A model generated the notes under the pieces. It ran no database searches, was not told the DNA's origin, and saw only the letters and a program-made list of their open reading frames with translations. A program made the position numbers and the translations under genes. From Rhizobium acidisoli (GTDB taxonomy: Bacteria > Pseudomonadota > Alphaproteobacteria > Rhizobiales > Rhizobiaceae), in contig NZ_CP034998.1 in the NCBI RefSeq assembly GCF_002531755.2, positions 4,470,501-4,534,500 of the forward strand: a DNA stretch of 64,000 nucleotides, in the 5' to 3' direction. Shown piece after piece: positions 9,993-18,553 of the stretch (positions within the stretch are counted from its first letter, which is position 1; the number at the start of each line of letters is the position of its first letter).

Positions 9993-10207
9993 GACGCTCT
10001 CCAAAATGGTGATGTAATTGAAATCGCGGATACGGCAGAACGCCGTCCAGGAGTATGATGCCGAAACATCATTCTCTAACGATCTGAGAGAACCTAGCGC
10101 GATCCTGGCATGAGGGAAGGCAAACTTCCGTGATTTCGGCCCGCGCCATTGCGCCGCAGCGAAGCCCTGAATATGGTTCGCAGACACCTGTTTGGGAGGC
10201 TTGGACC

Positions 10208-11194
10208 ATGTTGCGCTTCGGTATCATTTCAACGGCAAAGATCGGCCGCGACAATGTCGTTCCTGCAATCCAGGACGCGGAGAACTGCGTCGTCACAGCG
10301 ATCGCCAGCCGTGATCTCGCCCGCGCCAGGGAGATGGCCGACCGTTTTTCGGTGCCGCATGCCTTCGGCTCCTATGAGGAGATGCTGGCCTCCGACGTCA
10401 TCGACGCGGTCTATATCCCGCTGCCGACCTCGCAGCATATCGAATGGTCGATCAAAGCAGCCGATGCCGGCAAACACGTGCTCTGCGAAAAACCACTCGC
10501 CTTGAAGGCCGGCGATATCGACGAGGTGATCGCCGCCCGCGACCGAAACCGCGTGGTGGTCACCGAAGCCTACATGATCACCTATTCCCCGGTCTGGCAG
10601 AAGGCGCGCGCGCTGATCGACGAGGGCGCGATCGGCAAGCTCCGGCATGTGCAGGGCGCCTTTACCTATTTCAACCGCGACGCCGCCAACATGCGCAACA
10701 TTCCAAAGCTTGGCGGCGGCGGCCTTCCCGATATCGGCGTCTATCCCGTCATGGGCACGCGGTTTTCCACCGGCAAGGAGCCGCTCCGGATCCAGGCCGT
10801 TACCGAGCGCGATCCCGAATTCGGGACGGATATCTATTCGAGCGTCAAAGCCGATTTCGGCGATTTCGAGCTGAGCTTCTATATCTCGACGCAGATGGCC
10901 AACCGCCAGGTCATGGTCTTTCACGGCACCGACGGCTACATCGAGGTCAAGTCGCCGTTCAACGCCAATCGCTTTGGGCCCGAAGAGATCGAGCTTACCG
11001 ACCGCAGCCACAATGAATCTCGCATCTTCCGTTTCCAGGACAGCCGCCAGTACAAGCGGGAAGTCGAAGCCTTCGCCCGGGCAGTGGAGGACGGCAAGGA
11101 AGAGCTCGTCACGCTCGAAAATTCGAAATTGAACCAGAAGGTGATCGACGCGATCTATCGCGCCAGCGAGAAGGACGGCTGGGAAGCCGTCTGA
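10208..11194 (+). CDS. Gfo/Idh/MocA-family oxidoreductase
   Basis: The 328-residue NAD(P)-dependent dehydrogenase has an N-terminal Rossmann domain (GIISTAKIG at 5-13) and the family EKP motif at 94-96 (VLCEKPLAL), then an alpha/beta C-terminal substrate domain. Family members act on sugars, inositols or trans-dihydrodiols. GGGAGG stands ahead of the ATG at 10208. The stop TGA is directly followed by the stop of the convergent gtrA-like gene, with no gap at all. The substrate is not predicted. Confidence 0.9.
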   Translation: MLRFGIISTAKIGRDNVVPAIQDAENCVVTAIASRDLARAREMADRFSVPHAFGSYEEMLASDVIDAVYIPLPTSQHIEWSIKAADAGKHVLCEKPLALKAGDIDEVIAARDRNRVVVTEAYMITYSPVWQKARALIDEGAIGKLRHVQGAFTYFNRDAANMRNIPKLGGGGLPDIGVYPVMGTRFSTGKEPLRIQAVTERDPEFGTDIYSSVKADFGDFELSFYISTQMANRQVMVFHGTDGYIEVKSPFNANRFGPEEIELTDRSHNESRIFRFQDSRQYKREVEAFARAVEDGKEELVTLENSKLNQKVIDAIYRASEKDGWEAV

Positions 11195-11572
11195 CTATTC
11201 CGTCCGGAAGACGAAGCGCGAATAGCCGAAGAAGCTGAAGATCATCGAGGCGAGGCTGGCGATCACCATCGCTGCAAGCGGCTGTACGGACGGCAGCGAC
11301 AGCAGAAGCGCGGAATAAAGCCCGTAATTGACCAGTGCTGCCGTCACCCCGACCGAGCCGTAGCGAAAGCCTTCTGAAGCAAGCGATCGGCCGGAGCGAT
11401 CGAAGGTGAAGCTCCGGTTGAAAGCCCAGGTCGCCGCCATTGCCAGCGCGATCGCGACGAGCCGTGCCAGGAATGGCCCGAGCGGCGTCAGATGGAGCAG
11501 CGCCGACAGGACGCCGGCATCGACGAGAAAGCCGATGCCGCCGGCAATGGCGAAGCGGACGAGCTTTCTCAT
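11195..11572 (-). CDS. GtrA-family membrane protein
   Basis: The 125 residues form four predicted membrane helices, beginning LVRFAIAGGIGFLVDAGVL, the standard GtrA opening, with FRYGSVGVTAALVNYGLY as the third. GtrA proteins are thought to flip polyprenyl-phosphate-linked sugars across the inner membrane. The gene overlaps the preceding glycosyltransferase by ATGA (11569-11572), so the pair is translationally coupled, as in gtrA-gtrB systems. Confidence 0.88.
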   Translation of the reverse strand: MRKLVRFAIAGGIGFLVDAGVLSALLHLTPLGPFLARLVAIALAMAATWAFNRSFTFDRSGRSLASEGFRYGSVGVTAALVNYGLYSALLLSLPSVQPLAAMVIASLASMIFSFFGYSRFVFRTE

Positions 11573-12576
11573 GCCGCATCCGCCTTGCCGGGACGCGTGC
11601 GCGATGCGGGCGCTGCTTCGCCGAGCGGCGCCTTGGTCGCGCTCGGCGTCTCCAGGCTCATATAATGGATACGAAGCTGTTCGGCGCGGGCACGGGCCAC
11701 CGAATCCAGGATGACGCCGGCGGTGAACAGCATGAAGGAGATCATCATCAGCGCCATCGACAGCACCCAGGTCGGCATGCGGCTGACGAGGCCCGTCTGG
11801 AAATATTCCGCCAGCACCGGCGCCATGAAGCCGAGGCTCGCCAGCATGAAGGTGGCGCTGATCGTGCTGAAGAAGGCGAAGGGCCGGGTTTCCTTCATCA
11901 GCATGGCGAACATCCAGAGGATCTTGCCGCCGTCGCGAAATGTCGAAAGCTTGGAATGCGAGCCTTCCGGCCGGCGGCCGTAATCGAGTTCCAGCTCGCT
12001 GACCGGCAGCTTCAGCCGCGAGGCATGCACGGACATCTCGGTTTCGATTTCGAAGCCGCCCGATACCGCCGGGAAGCTTTTGACGAAGCGGCGCGAGAAA
12101 GCGCGGTAGCCGGAAAAGATATCGGTGAAATCGGGGCCGAAGATCGTCCGATAGAGCAGGTTGAAAAGCCGGTTGCCGAGCGCATGGCCCTGGCGGCCGG
12201 CATCGGCATGCACGCCGCGCCGGGTTCCCACCACCATATCGGCGCGCTCGGTCAGCAGCGTCCGCACCAGCTCTTCGGCATCGCCGGGCGTGTAAGTGCC
12301 GTCGCCATCGGCGATGATGTAGATGTCGGCATCGATATCGGCGAACATACGGCGCACGACATGGCCTTTGCCCTGCCGCCGCTCGCGCACGACATGCGCG
12401 CCGGCAAGCATCGCCTGCAGCGCGGTGCCATCGGTGGAATTGTTGTCGTAGACGTGGATCGCCGCATCCGGCAGCGTCGCCCGGAAGCCCCGCACCACGG
12501 GGCCGATCGTCGCGGCTTCATTATAGCAGGGAAGCAGGACGGCAATGTCCAGTTTATCGGTACGCGATCGGGCCAT
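11569..12576 (-). CDS. Family 2 glycosyltransferase (GtrB/DPM1-like)
   Basis: The 335-residue enzyme has a cytosolic GT-A domain (about 8-230), LPCYNEAATIG at the nucleotide site and a catalytic DGD at 90-92 (IIADGDGTY), followed by two membrane helices (about 232-256 and 268-292) and a charged tail. This matches GtrB or dolichol-phosphate-mannose-synthase-like enzymes that load a sugar onto undecaprenyl phosphate. It overlaps gtrA by 4 bases. The pair may feed the GT-C-like protein encoded divergently at 12736, which is inference from position. Confidence 0.9.
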   Translation of the reverse strand: MARSRTDKLDIAVLLPCYNEAATIGPVVRGFRATLPDAAIHVYDNNSTDGTALQAMLAGAHVVRERRQGKGHVVRRMFADIDADIYIIADGDGTYTPGDAEELVRTLLTERADMVVGTRRGVHADAGRQGHALGNRLFNLLYRTIFGPDFTDIFSGYRAFSRRFVKSFPAVSGGFEIETEMSVHASRLKLPVSELELDYGRRPEGSHSKLSTFRDGGKILWMFAMLMKETRPFAFFSTISATFMLASLGFMAPVLAEYFQTGLVSRMPTWVLSMALMMISFMLFTAGVILDSVARARAEQLRIHYMSLETPSATKAPLGEAAPASRTRPGKADAA

Positions 12577-12735
12577 GACTTTACTCGTTACACAAAAGCC
12601 GTGCCGAGCCTAAACCACCCGGCGTTAATAAGACCCTATGACGAAAGCAAAATCGGCAGCTGCCGTTATCGGCTTTACACTTTCTTGATCGGCTGCGGCT
12701 AAGCTTCGGCATCTGGAAACAAAGTGCTAACCACG

Positions 12736-14577
12736 ATGAACGCCGTGCAGCCGATCGCCAATGCCGCATCTGTGACTGCCGCCCGAAGGGGCGGGTTGGG
12801 CAGGTTGATGATGCGCCTGTGGCCAACCGTTATCGCCTATAGCGTCATTCTCGCCACCATCCTCGTCGTCGCCAAGCTTTTCACCGCGACCGATTATGTC
12901 GGGCCCGACAATGACGACGGAATGCGTCTCGTCGAGGTCCGCGATTTTCTCGCCGGGCAGGGCTGGTTCGATCTGATGCAATATCGCCTCGGCCTCGGTG
13001 GCGGCACGCTGATGCACTGGTCGCGGCTGATCGATCTGCCGATCGCTTCGCTGATGCGGTTCTTCGGTCTGTTTGCGCCGCACGAGACGGCTGAGGCCCT
13101 GGCGCTTGCCGTCTGGCCGGTCTTGCTGGTCCTGCCCGCCATGCTTGCCATGGCCGTTGCCGGGCGGCGTATCGGCGGTATCGCCGGCATGCACATCTGT
13201 CTCGGCATGACCGGTCTTGCGATCTACACCGGCAACCGTTTCGCGCCTGGAGCCATCGATCATCACAACGCGCAGCTGGCGCTGGTCGCGACGATGGTGG
13301 CGATGCTGCTGGATCCTGAGCGTCGCGGCTGGAGTTACGCGGTTGCCGGCATCGCGGCAGCGGTCGCCATCGCCATCGGCGCCGAGACGACGCCTTTCGT
13401 CGCCGCCGTCTGTCTGACCATCGCTTTTCTCTGGGCGTGGGAAGGCGAAAAATTCGCCGCCGCCGCGAAGGCCTTCGGGCTGGCGCTGGCAGTTGCGATC
13501 AGCATCCTCTTTGTCGCAACGGTGCCGCCGCGGCTCTATTCGGCGGTCACCTGCGACAATCTCTCGCTCGGTTATTACAGCCTGGCGGCGATCGGCGGCG
13601 GGCTGCTGCTGTTTTCGGCTGTCTTTGCGAGCCGCCTCAGTCGCCCCTTGCGCTTTGCCGCACTTGGCCTCGTCGGCGTCGGTGTTCTCGGGTCGGCCAT
13701 GGTGATTGCGCCACAATGCCTGAGCGATCCGCTCGCCGGTCTCGATCCGATGCTGGTCGAGCTCTGGCTGAAGAATGTGTCGGAAGCGCAGTCGGCCTTC
13801 GTTCTTCTTCGCACCGATCCCTTCTCCATCGGTGGCTTCTATGCGGCCGGCCTGTTCGCCATCGCGGTCTGCATCTTTCGTATCGTTCGGCGCGACCGCA
13901 TGCAGCTCCATCTGGTCCTGCTCTTCCTGCTTATCACCAGCTGGGCGATCGCGCTGGTTCAGGTGCGGGGCTCCGTTTTCTCGAACCTGATCTCCATTCT
14001 GCCGCTTGCCTTGCTGATTATCGATATCAGGCGGATCTCCAACAGCGACAGCGAGAACGTTGCCGCCGCCTTCGTCTATATCGTCACTGTCCTCGCAAGC
14101 GTTCCGGCCGCCTGGGCACTCGGCGGCGGACTTGCCGCGCTGCAGATGGGCAATAGCGCGCAGAAGCAGGCGACGGAAAAGGTGCTTTCCTGCACGTCGA
14201 GGCAGGCGCTGGCGCCGCTTGCCGGGCTTCCGGCCGGGCTGGTCTCCGCACCCTCGGAAATGGGGGTGCCGATCCTTCGTTTTACACAAAACCGGGTTCT
14301 CTCGGCGCCCTATCACCGCAATCAGGGCGGTATGCTGACGGAGCTGCACATCGGGCTGGCGGAGCCGCAGGAAGCGGAAGCCTTCCTGAAGGGGGCTGAT
14401 GTGACGGTGCTTGGCTTCTGTCCCGGTGACCTGCAGACGCGAGAGATTGCCAAGCTGAAACCGGACGGGCTCTATGCCGAGCTCGGCAAGGGCAATATAC
14501 CGCCCTATCTCGAGCCGCTTCCGAAGGCGGCGGATGTGGGCGTTCAGTTCTTTCGCTATCGGCCGGCGGCGAATTGA
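12736..14577 (+). CDS. Polytopic membrane protein, GT-C glycosyltransferase-like
   Basis: The 613-residue product is dominated by about a dozen hydrophobic segments from residue 30 to about 470, then a soluble C-terminal domain. In the first external loop a DNDD cluster (58-61, GPDNDDGMR) precedes an LMHWSRLIDLP segment, and RFAPGAIDHHN (168-178) follows; this arrangement resembles the acidic catalytic loops of GT-C enzymes (STT3/ArnT-like). It stands back to back with gtrB/gtrA, so a lipid-linked-sugar acceptor role is plausible. A GTG four codons upstream is an alternative start. No specific family is certain. Confidence 0.65.
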   Translation: MNAVQPIANAASVTAARRGGLGRLMMRLWPTVIAYSVILATILVVAKLFTATDYVGPDNDDGMRLVEVRDFLAGQGWFDLMQYRLGLGGGTLMHWSRLIDLPIASLMRFFGLFAPHETAEALALAVWPVLLVLPAMLAMAVAGRRIGGIAGMHICLGMTGLAIYTGNRFAPGAIDHHNAQLALVATMVAMLLDPERRGWSYAVAGIAAAVAIAIGAETTPFVAAVCLTIAFLWAWEGEKFAAAAKAFGLALAVAISILFVATVPPRLYSAVTCDNLSLGYYSLAAIGGGLLLFSAVFASRLSRPLRFAALGLVGVGVLGSAMVIAPQCLSDPLAGLDPMLVELWLKNVSEAQSAFVLLRTDPFSIGGFYAAGLFAIAVCIFRIVRRDRMQLHLVLLFLLITSWAIALVQVRGSVFSNLISILPLALLIIDIRRISNSDSENVAAAFVYIVTVLASVPAAWALGGGLAALQMGNSAQKQATEKVLSCTSRQALAPLAGLPAGLVSAPSEMGVPILRFTQNRVLSAPYHRNQGGMLTELHIGLAEPQEAEAFLKGADVTVLGFCPGDLQTREIAKLKPDGLYAELGKGNIPPYLEPLPKAADVGVQFFRYRPAAN

Positions 14578-14589
14578 CGCCGGCAGTTC

Positions 14590-14835
14590 TTAGTGGGAAA
14601 CGCGCGTCGCGCGGCGAAGGCGCGCATTGGCATAGAGCCCGGCCACGAAGAGCATGAGGCCGCCATTAAAGCCGAGAACGGCATAGACGAAGGCCAGGAT
14701 TGAGACCGGGCCGGGCGACGTAATCGCCGCCGCCGCGAAGGTTATTCCAATCAGCGCTGCGATCAACGCGATCGCGGCAGCCGAGCGCGTTTGCCCGGCG
14801 CTGACGCCCAATGCTGCTGCTGTGAGAATAATCAT
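14590..14835 (-). CDS. Small membrane protein of unknown function
   Basis: The product is 81 residues with about two to three hydrophobic helices (IILTAAALGVSAG, AIALIAALIGITFAAAA, SILAFVYAVLGFNGGLMLFVAGL) and a basic end RLRRATR. I do not recognise a family. The ATG at 14835 is chosen because GGGAAGG sits 8 bases before it; a longer in-frame reading to 14883 has no such site. It converges on the GT-C-like gene 12 bases away. Confidence 0.55.
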   Translation of the reverse strand: MIILTAAALGVSAGQTRSAAAIALIAALIGITFAAAAITSPGPVSILAFVYAVLGFNGGLMLFVAGLYANARLRRATRVSH

Positions 14836-15172
14836 TTTCAGCACCTTCCCAGAGATAACGAGGGGAAGCATAGGAAGCGCCAACTAACAAAGATTTACCG
14901 GCAATCTCCGCCGAAAAGCCTTTGTATTGCGGTGGTTAGCAATCCCTTTCATCTATAACGCGCATTATAACTATGCGTTCCGCAACCAAACGGATTTACC
15001 CGATTTCGCGGTTCATCCGCCAAGCTGCGGCGACTCCATGCTGAGGATGCGTGGCGCAGAGTGCGCCGCCGCCAGCGATCTCGGCAGCCGGGAAAACCGG
15101 CTTCGGCGGCGGCCACGACCTTCCCGTTTGCCGCTGATCGACATAGAAAGCCGATCGACATAGAAAGAAGGG
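14836..15172. other. Intergenic region before xseA
   Basis: This 337-base divergent gap holds no supported gene. The only structure I see is a tandem copy of GATCGACATAGAAAG at 15136-15150 and 15153-15167 directly before the xseA start. The second copy ends in GAAAGAAGG and supplies the ribosome-binding site. Confidence 0.5.
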
Positions 15173-16756
15173 ATGAGCAACGTCTTCGACAGCGATTCGC
15201 CGACCAATCTTGCCGAATATTCGGTTTCGGAGCTTTCCGGCTCGATCAAGCGCACCGTCGAAACGGCCTTCGATCAGGTTCGCGTGCGCGGCGAAATATC
15301 CGGCTATCGCGGCCCGCACTCCTCGGGCCATGCCTATTTCTCGCTGAAGGACGATCGCGCCCGCATCGACGCTGTTATCTGGAAGGGCACCTTCTCGCGG
15401 CTGAAGTTTCGTCCGGAAGAGGGCATGGAGGTGATTGCCACCGGCAAGGTCACCACCTTTCCCGGCTCCTCGAAATATCAGATCGTCATCGAGACACTGG
15501 AGCCGGCCGGTGCCGGCGCGCTGATGGCGCTGATCGAGGAGCGCAAGCGCAAGCTTGGCGCCGAAGGCCTGTTCGATGCCGCCCGAAAGAAGCGGCTGCC
15601 CTTCATGCCGCGCGTGATCGGCGTCGTCACCTCGCCGACCGGCGCCGTGATCCGCGATATTCTTCACCGCATCTCCGATCGCTTTCCCGTACATGTCCTC
15701 GTTTGGCCGGTGAAGGTCCAGGGCGAGGGATCCGGCGAGGAGGTGGCAAACGCCATTCGCGGCTTCAATGCGCTGGAGCCGGCCAGCGCCATCCCGCGCC
15801 CGGATGTGCTGATCGTCGCGCGCGGCGGCGGCAGCCTGGAAGATCTCTGGAGTTTCAACGACGAAATCGTCGTGCGTGCGGCGGCCGAAAGCCGGATACC
15901 GCTGATCTCGGCCGTCGGCCATGAAACCGACTGGACGCTGATCGACTATGCCGCCGATGTCCGTGCCCCGACACCGACCGGGGCGGCCGAAATCGCCGTG
16001 CCGGTCAAGGCGGAGCTTGAGGCGCATGCCGCCGCCCTTGCCGCGCGGCTGCAGGGCTGCATGAACCGGGAGATGGATCAGCGCCGCCAGTCGGTTCGGG
16101 CTCTGATGCGGGCATTGCCATCGCTCGATCAGCTTCTCGCCTTGCCGCGCCGCCGTTTCGACGAGGCGGCGGCCGGCCTTGGCCGCGGGCTGGAACTCAA
16201 CACTATCAACAAGCGCCGCGGCTTCGAACGTGTTGGCGCGCATCTGCGTCCCGATCTGCTCTCCGGCCGTATCGCCGAGCGCCGCCAGACCCTGAATGAG
16301 CGCATTGTCCGCGCCGAACGCATGGTCGAACGGCTGATTGACCGCTCGAAATCCCGCATTGATCGCGCTGAGGCAATCCTCGCCTCGCTGCCAGCCCGGT
16401 TCAAGACGCAAACCGATCGGAGCCGTGAGGCTCTCGCCAATCTTTCGCGCCACGGCGATACGGCGATCCGCCACCAATTGGCTCGCGCCCGCGCCGAGCT
16501 TTCCGCGCAGGATCGTGTGCTGCAGTCGCTGTCCTATAAGAATGTGCTGAAGCGCGGCTACGCCGTCATTCGTGATGAGGATGACAGGCCGGTCTCGCAG
16601 GCTGCCGCTCTTTCCGCAGGTTCCGCGGTCTCGATCGAATTTTCCGACGGCCGCATCGGCGCCGTGACCACCGAAGGCGGCGCACCGCCTGCTTCGTTGA
16701 AGAAGCGGCCTGCCAGGGAAGCCGGCGATCCGCCGAAGCAGGGAAGCCTTTTTTAG
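15173..16756 (+). CDS. xseA: Exodeoxyribonuclease VII large subunit
   Basis: The 527-residue large subunit of ExoVII degrades single-stranded DNA and works with XseB. It has an N-terminal OB fold (about 13-110: [20 protein letters not shown]), the nuclease core with [19 protein letters not shown] and [29 protein letters not shown] (about 222-275), a long coiled-coil region (about 280-440) and a short C-terminal extension [18 protein letters not shown] precedes the ATG. xseB is not in the window. Confidence 0.96.
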   Translation: MSNVFDSDSPTNLAEYSVSELSGSIKRTVETAFDQVRVRGEISGYRGPHSSGHAYFSLKDDRARIDAVIWKGTFSRLKFRPEEGMEVIATGKVTTFPGSSKYQIVIETLEPAGAGALMALIEERKRKLGAEGLFDAARKKRLPFMPRVIGVVTSPTGAVIRDILHRISDRFPVHVLVWPVKVQGEGSGEEVANAIRGFNALEPASAIPRPDVLIVARGGGSLEDLWSFNDEIVVRAAAESRIPLISAVGHETDWTLIDYAADVRAPTPTGAAEIAVPVKAELEAHAAALAARLQGCMNREMDQRRQSVRALMRALPSLDQLLALPRRRFDEAAAGLGRGLELNTINKRRGFERVGAHLRPDLLSGRIAERRQTLNERIVRAERMVERLIDRSKSRIDRAEAILASLPARFKTQTDRSREALANLSRHGDTAIRHQLARARAELSAQDRVLQSLSYKNVLKRGYAVIRDEDDRPVSQAAALSAGSAVSIEFSDGRIGAVTTEGGAPPASLKKRPAREAGDPPKQGSLF

Positions 16757-16810
16757 GGCAATTCCGGCGGGGAAATAAACAAAATCTTACGCTGTGGTAA
16801 CGCGAACGCA

Positions 16811-17040
16811 GCGCTTGCGGTCATGGGTCCTCGGGTCAAGCCCGAGGACGACGGAGGGTGGGGGGCTGTGGGGCAAGTAGCGCGAGCGTGGCGGTTATAG
16901 GAATTGCCGCCATTTGTTTCCGCAGTCAAAACCGCTCGCGCATTTTGCTGAAATTCCCCCAGACGTCTCGCCTCTTGCCGGTCGTGCTCCCCACTCTCCG
17001 TCCTACTCGGGCTTGACCCGAGTATCCATGCCGCAAGCAC
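16811..17040. repeat. Inverted pair of intergenic repeat copies
   Basis: A unit of about 55 bases occurs twice in opposite orientation: 16811-16866 and the reverse complement of 16987-17040. Each contains a hairpin CTCGGG-TCAAG-CCCGAG (16830-16846 and 17006-17022 in the other orientation) and a GACGGAG(A/G)GTGGGG flank, with about 80% identity by eye. The 303-base gap between xseA and the MarR gene (16757-17059) contains nothing else I can support. Confidence 0.75.
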
Positions 17041-17059
17041 TTCGCTGGATGGTGAAACA

Positions 17060-17560
17060 CTATTCGAAATCCGAGAGAAATTTCCGCAGCAACCTGTCGA
17101 GTTCCGCCTTGTCGGCAGCGCTTAAATTTCCCATCAGCCGGTGCTGATTGGCGACATGCGCACCAACGGCGGTCTCGACCGTCGCCAGCCCCTTGTCCGT
17201 CAGTGCGATCAACACGCTGCGCCTGTCATCCGGATTGACGACGCGCTCGACGAAGCCCGCTTTCTCCAGCTGGTCGATGCGGTTCGTCATCGTGCCGGAG
17301 CTGACCATGGTCATCTCCAGGAGCTCGCCCGGCGAAAGCCGGTGGGGCGCGCCGGCGCGGCGGAGGGTGGCGAGCACGTCGAAGGCGGACGTCGAAAGCC
17401 CGTGTTTTAAGAGCACCGCCTCCACTTCGCGGCCGAGATGGGTGCCGAGGCGCTTCAGCCGTCCGAGCAGGCCCATCGGTTCGACGTCGAGGTCCGGCCG
17501 TTCCTGTCGCCATTGCGCCAGGATCTTGTCGACGTGATCGATGCGGCTGTCTTTGCTCAT
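17060..17560 (-). CDS. MarR-family transcriptional regulator
   Basis: The 166-residue winged-helix repressor has LSTSAFDVLATLRRAG, then the recognition helix LLEMTMVSSGTMTNRIDQLEKAGFVERV and the wing DDRRSVLIALTDKG, all MarR hallmarks. It is divergent from an EamA transporter and the gap between them contains a perfect 20-base palindrome at 17580-17599, its likely operator. It probably represses itself and the exporter until a small ligand binds. Confidence 0.92.
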   Translation of the reverse strand: MSKDSRIDHVDKILAQWRQERPDLDVEPMGLLGRLKRLGTHLGREVEAVLLKHGLSTSAFDVLATLRRAGAPHRLSPGELLEMTMVSSGTMTNRIDQLEKAGFVERVVNPDDRRSVLIALTDKGLATVETAVGAHVANQHRLMGNLSAADKAELDRLLRKFLSDFE

Positions 17561-17579
17561 GATCCACCGATAACAGCCA

Positions 17580-17599
17580 TTATCTTGACGTCAAGATAA
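17580..17599. promoter_or_regulatory. Palindromic operator in the MarR/EamA divergon
   Basis: TTATCTTGACGTCAAGATAA is a perfect 20-base palindrome located 20 bases from the MarR start and 43 bases before the EamA start. A related half-site TTATCTTGA recurs about 20 bases further on, near 17619. It is the natural MarR binding site for both promoters. Confidence 0.75.
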
Positions 17600-17641
17600 A
17601 AAGGCGTAAGATGCATTTATCTTGAAATAGAGATTCTTGAT

Positions 17642-18553
17642 ATGAAGACAAATCTCCGCTCCACCGCCGACCTTGCGGCAACCGCGCTCGCACCCGCCAT
17701 CTGGGGCAGCACCTATATCGTCACCACCTCCTTCCTGCCGGCCGGATATCCGCTGACCGTGGCGATGCTCCGGGCCTTGCCGGCCGGACTGCTGCTTTTG
17801 CTCCTGGTGAGGAAGCTGCCTTTCGGCATCTGGTGGGGGAGGGCCTTCATTCTCGGCGCCCTGAACTTCTCGTTCTTCTGGGCGATGCTCTTCGTCTCGG
17901 CTTACAGGCTCCCGGGCGGCGTCGCCGCAACGGTCGGCGCGGTGCAGCCGCTGATCGTCATCGCGCTCTCGCGGCTTTTCCTCGGCAAACCGATCCGCTT
18001 CCTTGCCGTCATCGCCGGCTTCATCGGCATGGCGGGCGTGGCGCTGCTGGTGCTGACACCGAAGGCGGGGCTCGATCCTGTGGGGGTTGCCGCCGGTCTT
18101 GCCGGCGCCGTCTCGATGGCCTTCGGCACGGTGCTGACGCGGCGCTGGACGCCGCCGGTGTCGAACCTCACCTTCACCGCCTGGCAATTGGCGGCAGGCG
18201 GCATACTGCTGGTGCCTTTTGCGCTTTTCCTGGAGCCGGCGCTGCCGATGCCGACTATCGCAAATATTGCCGGCATCGCCTATCTCGGCCTGATCGGCGC
18301 GGCCTTCACCTATCTGCTCTGGTTCCGCGGCCTGGCCCGCATCGAGCCCTCGGCGGTCGCCTCGCTCGGCTTTCTCAGCCCTGTCGTCGCGACCCTGCTC
18401 GGCTGGCTGGCGCTCGGCCAGAGCCTGGCGCCGGTGCAGATCGCCGGCTTCGCTATGGTGCTCGCCAGCGTCTGGCTCAGTCAGCGCGCGACGATGCCGG
18501 TCAGGCCCATTCGCCCTGCCGCATCACCGGAACCCGCGAACCATCCGGCTTGA
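17642..18553 (+). CDS. EamA-family (DMT superfamily) transporter
   Basis: The 303-residue inner-membrane protein has ten predicted helices in two EamA repeats (about 12-145 and 155-285). The first begins LAPAIWGSTYIVTTSFLPAG and the second contains IAGIAYLGLIGAAFTYLLWFRGLA. Relatives export amino acids, drugs or metabolites. Control by the divergent MarR protein favours efflux of a small inducer. Its last 53 bases overlap the convergent aminopeptidase gene. Confidence 0.9.
   Translation: MKTNLRSTADLAATALAPAIWGSTYIVTTSFLPAGYPLTVAMLRALPAGLLLLLLVRKLPFGIWWGRAFILGALNFSFFWAMLFVSAYRLPGGVAATVGAVQPLIVIALSRLFLGKPIRFLAVIAGFIGMAGVALLVLTPKAGLDPVGVAAGLAGAVSMAFGTVLTRRWTPPVSNLTFTAWQLAAGGILLVPFALFLEPALPMPTIANIAGIAYLGLIGAAFTYLLWFRGLARIEPSAVASLGFLSPVVATLLGWLALGQSLAPVQIAGFAMVLASVWLSQRATMPVRPIRPAASPEPANHPA

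Noticed and set aside
12727..14349. Long open frame on the minus strand (540 codons)
   Set aside because: It is antisense to the GT-C-like membrane protein gene, is rich in Arg/Gln/Asp with no family likeness, and is a by-product of high-GC codon use.
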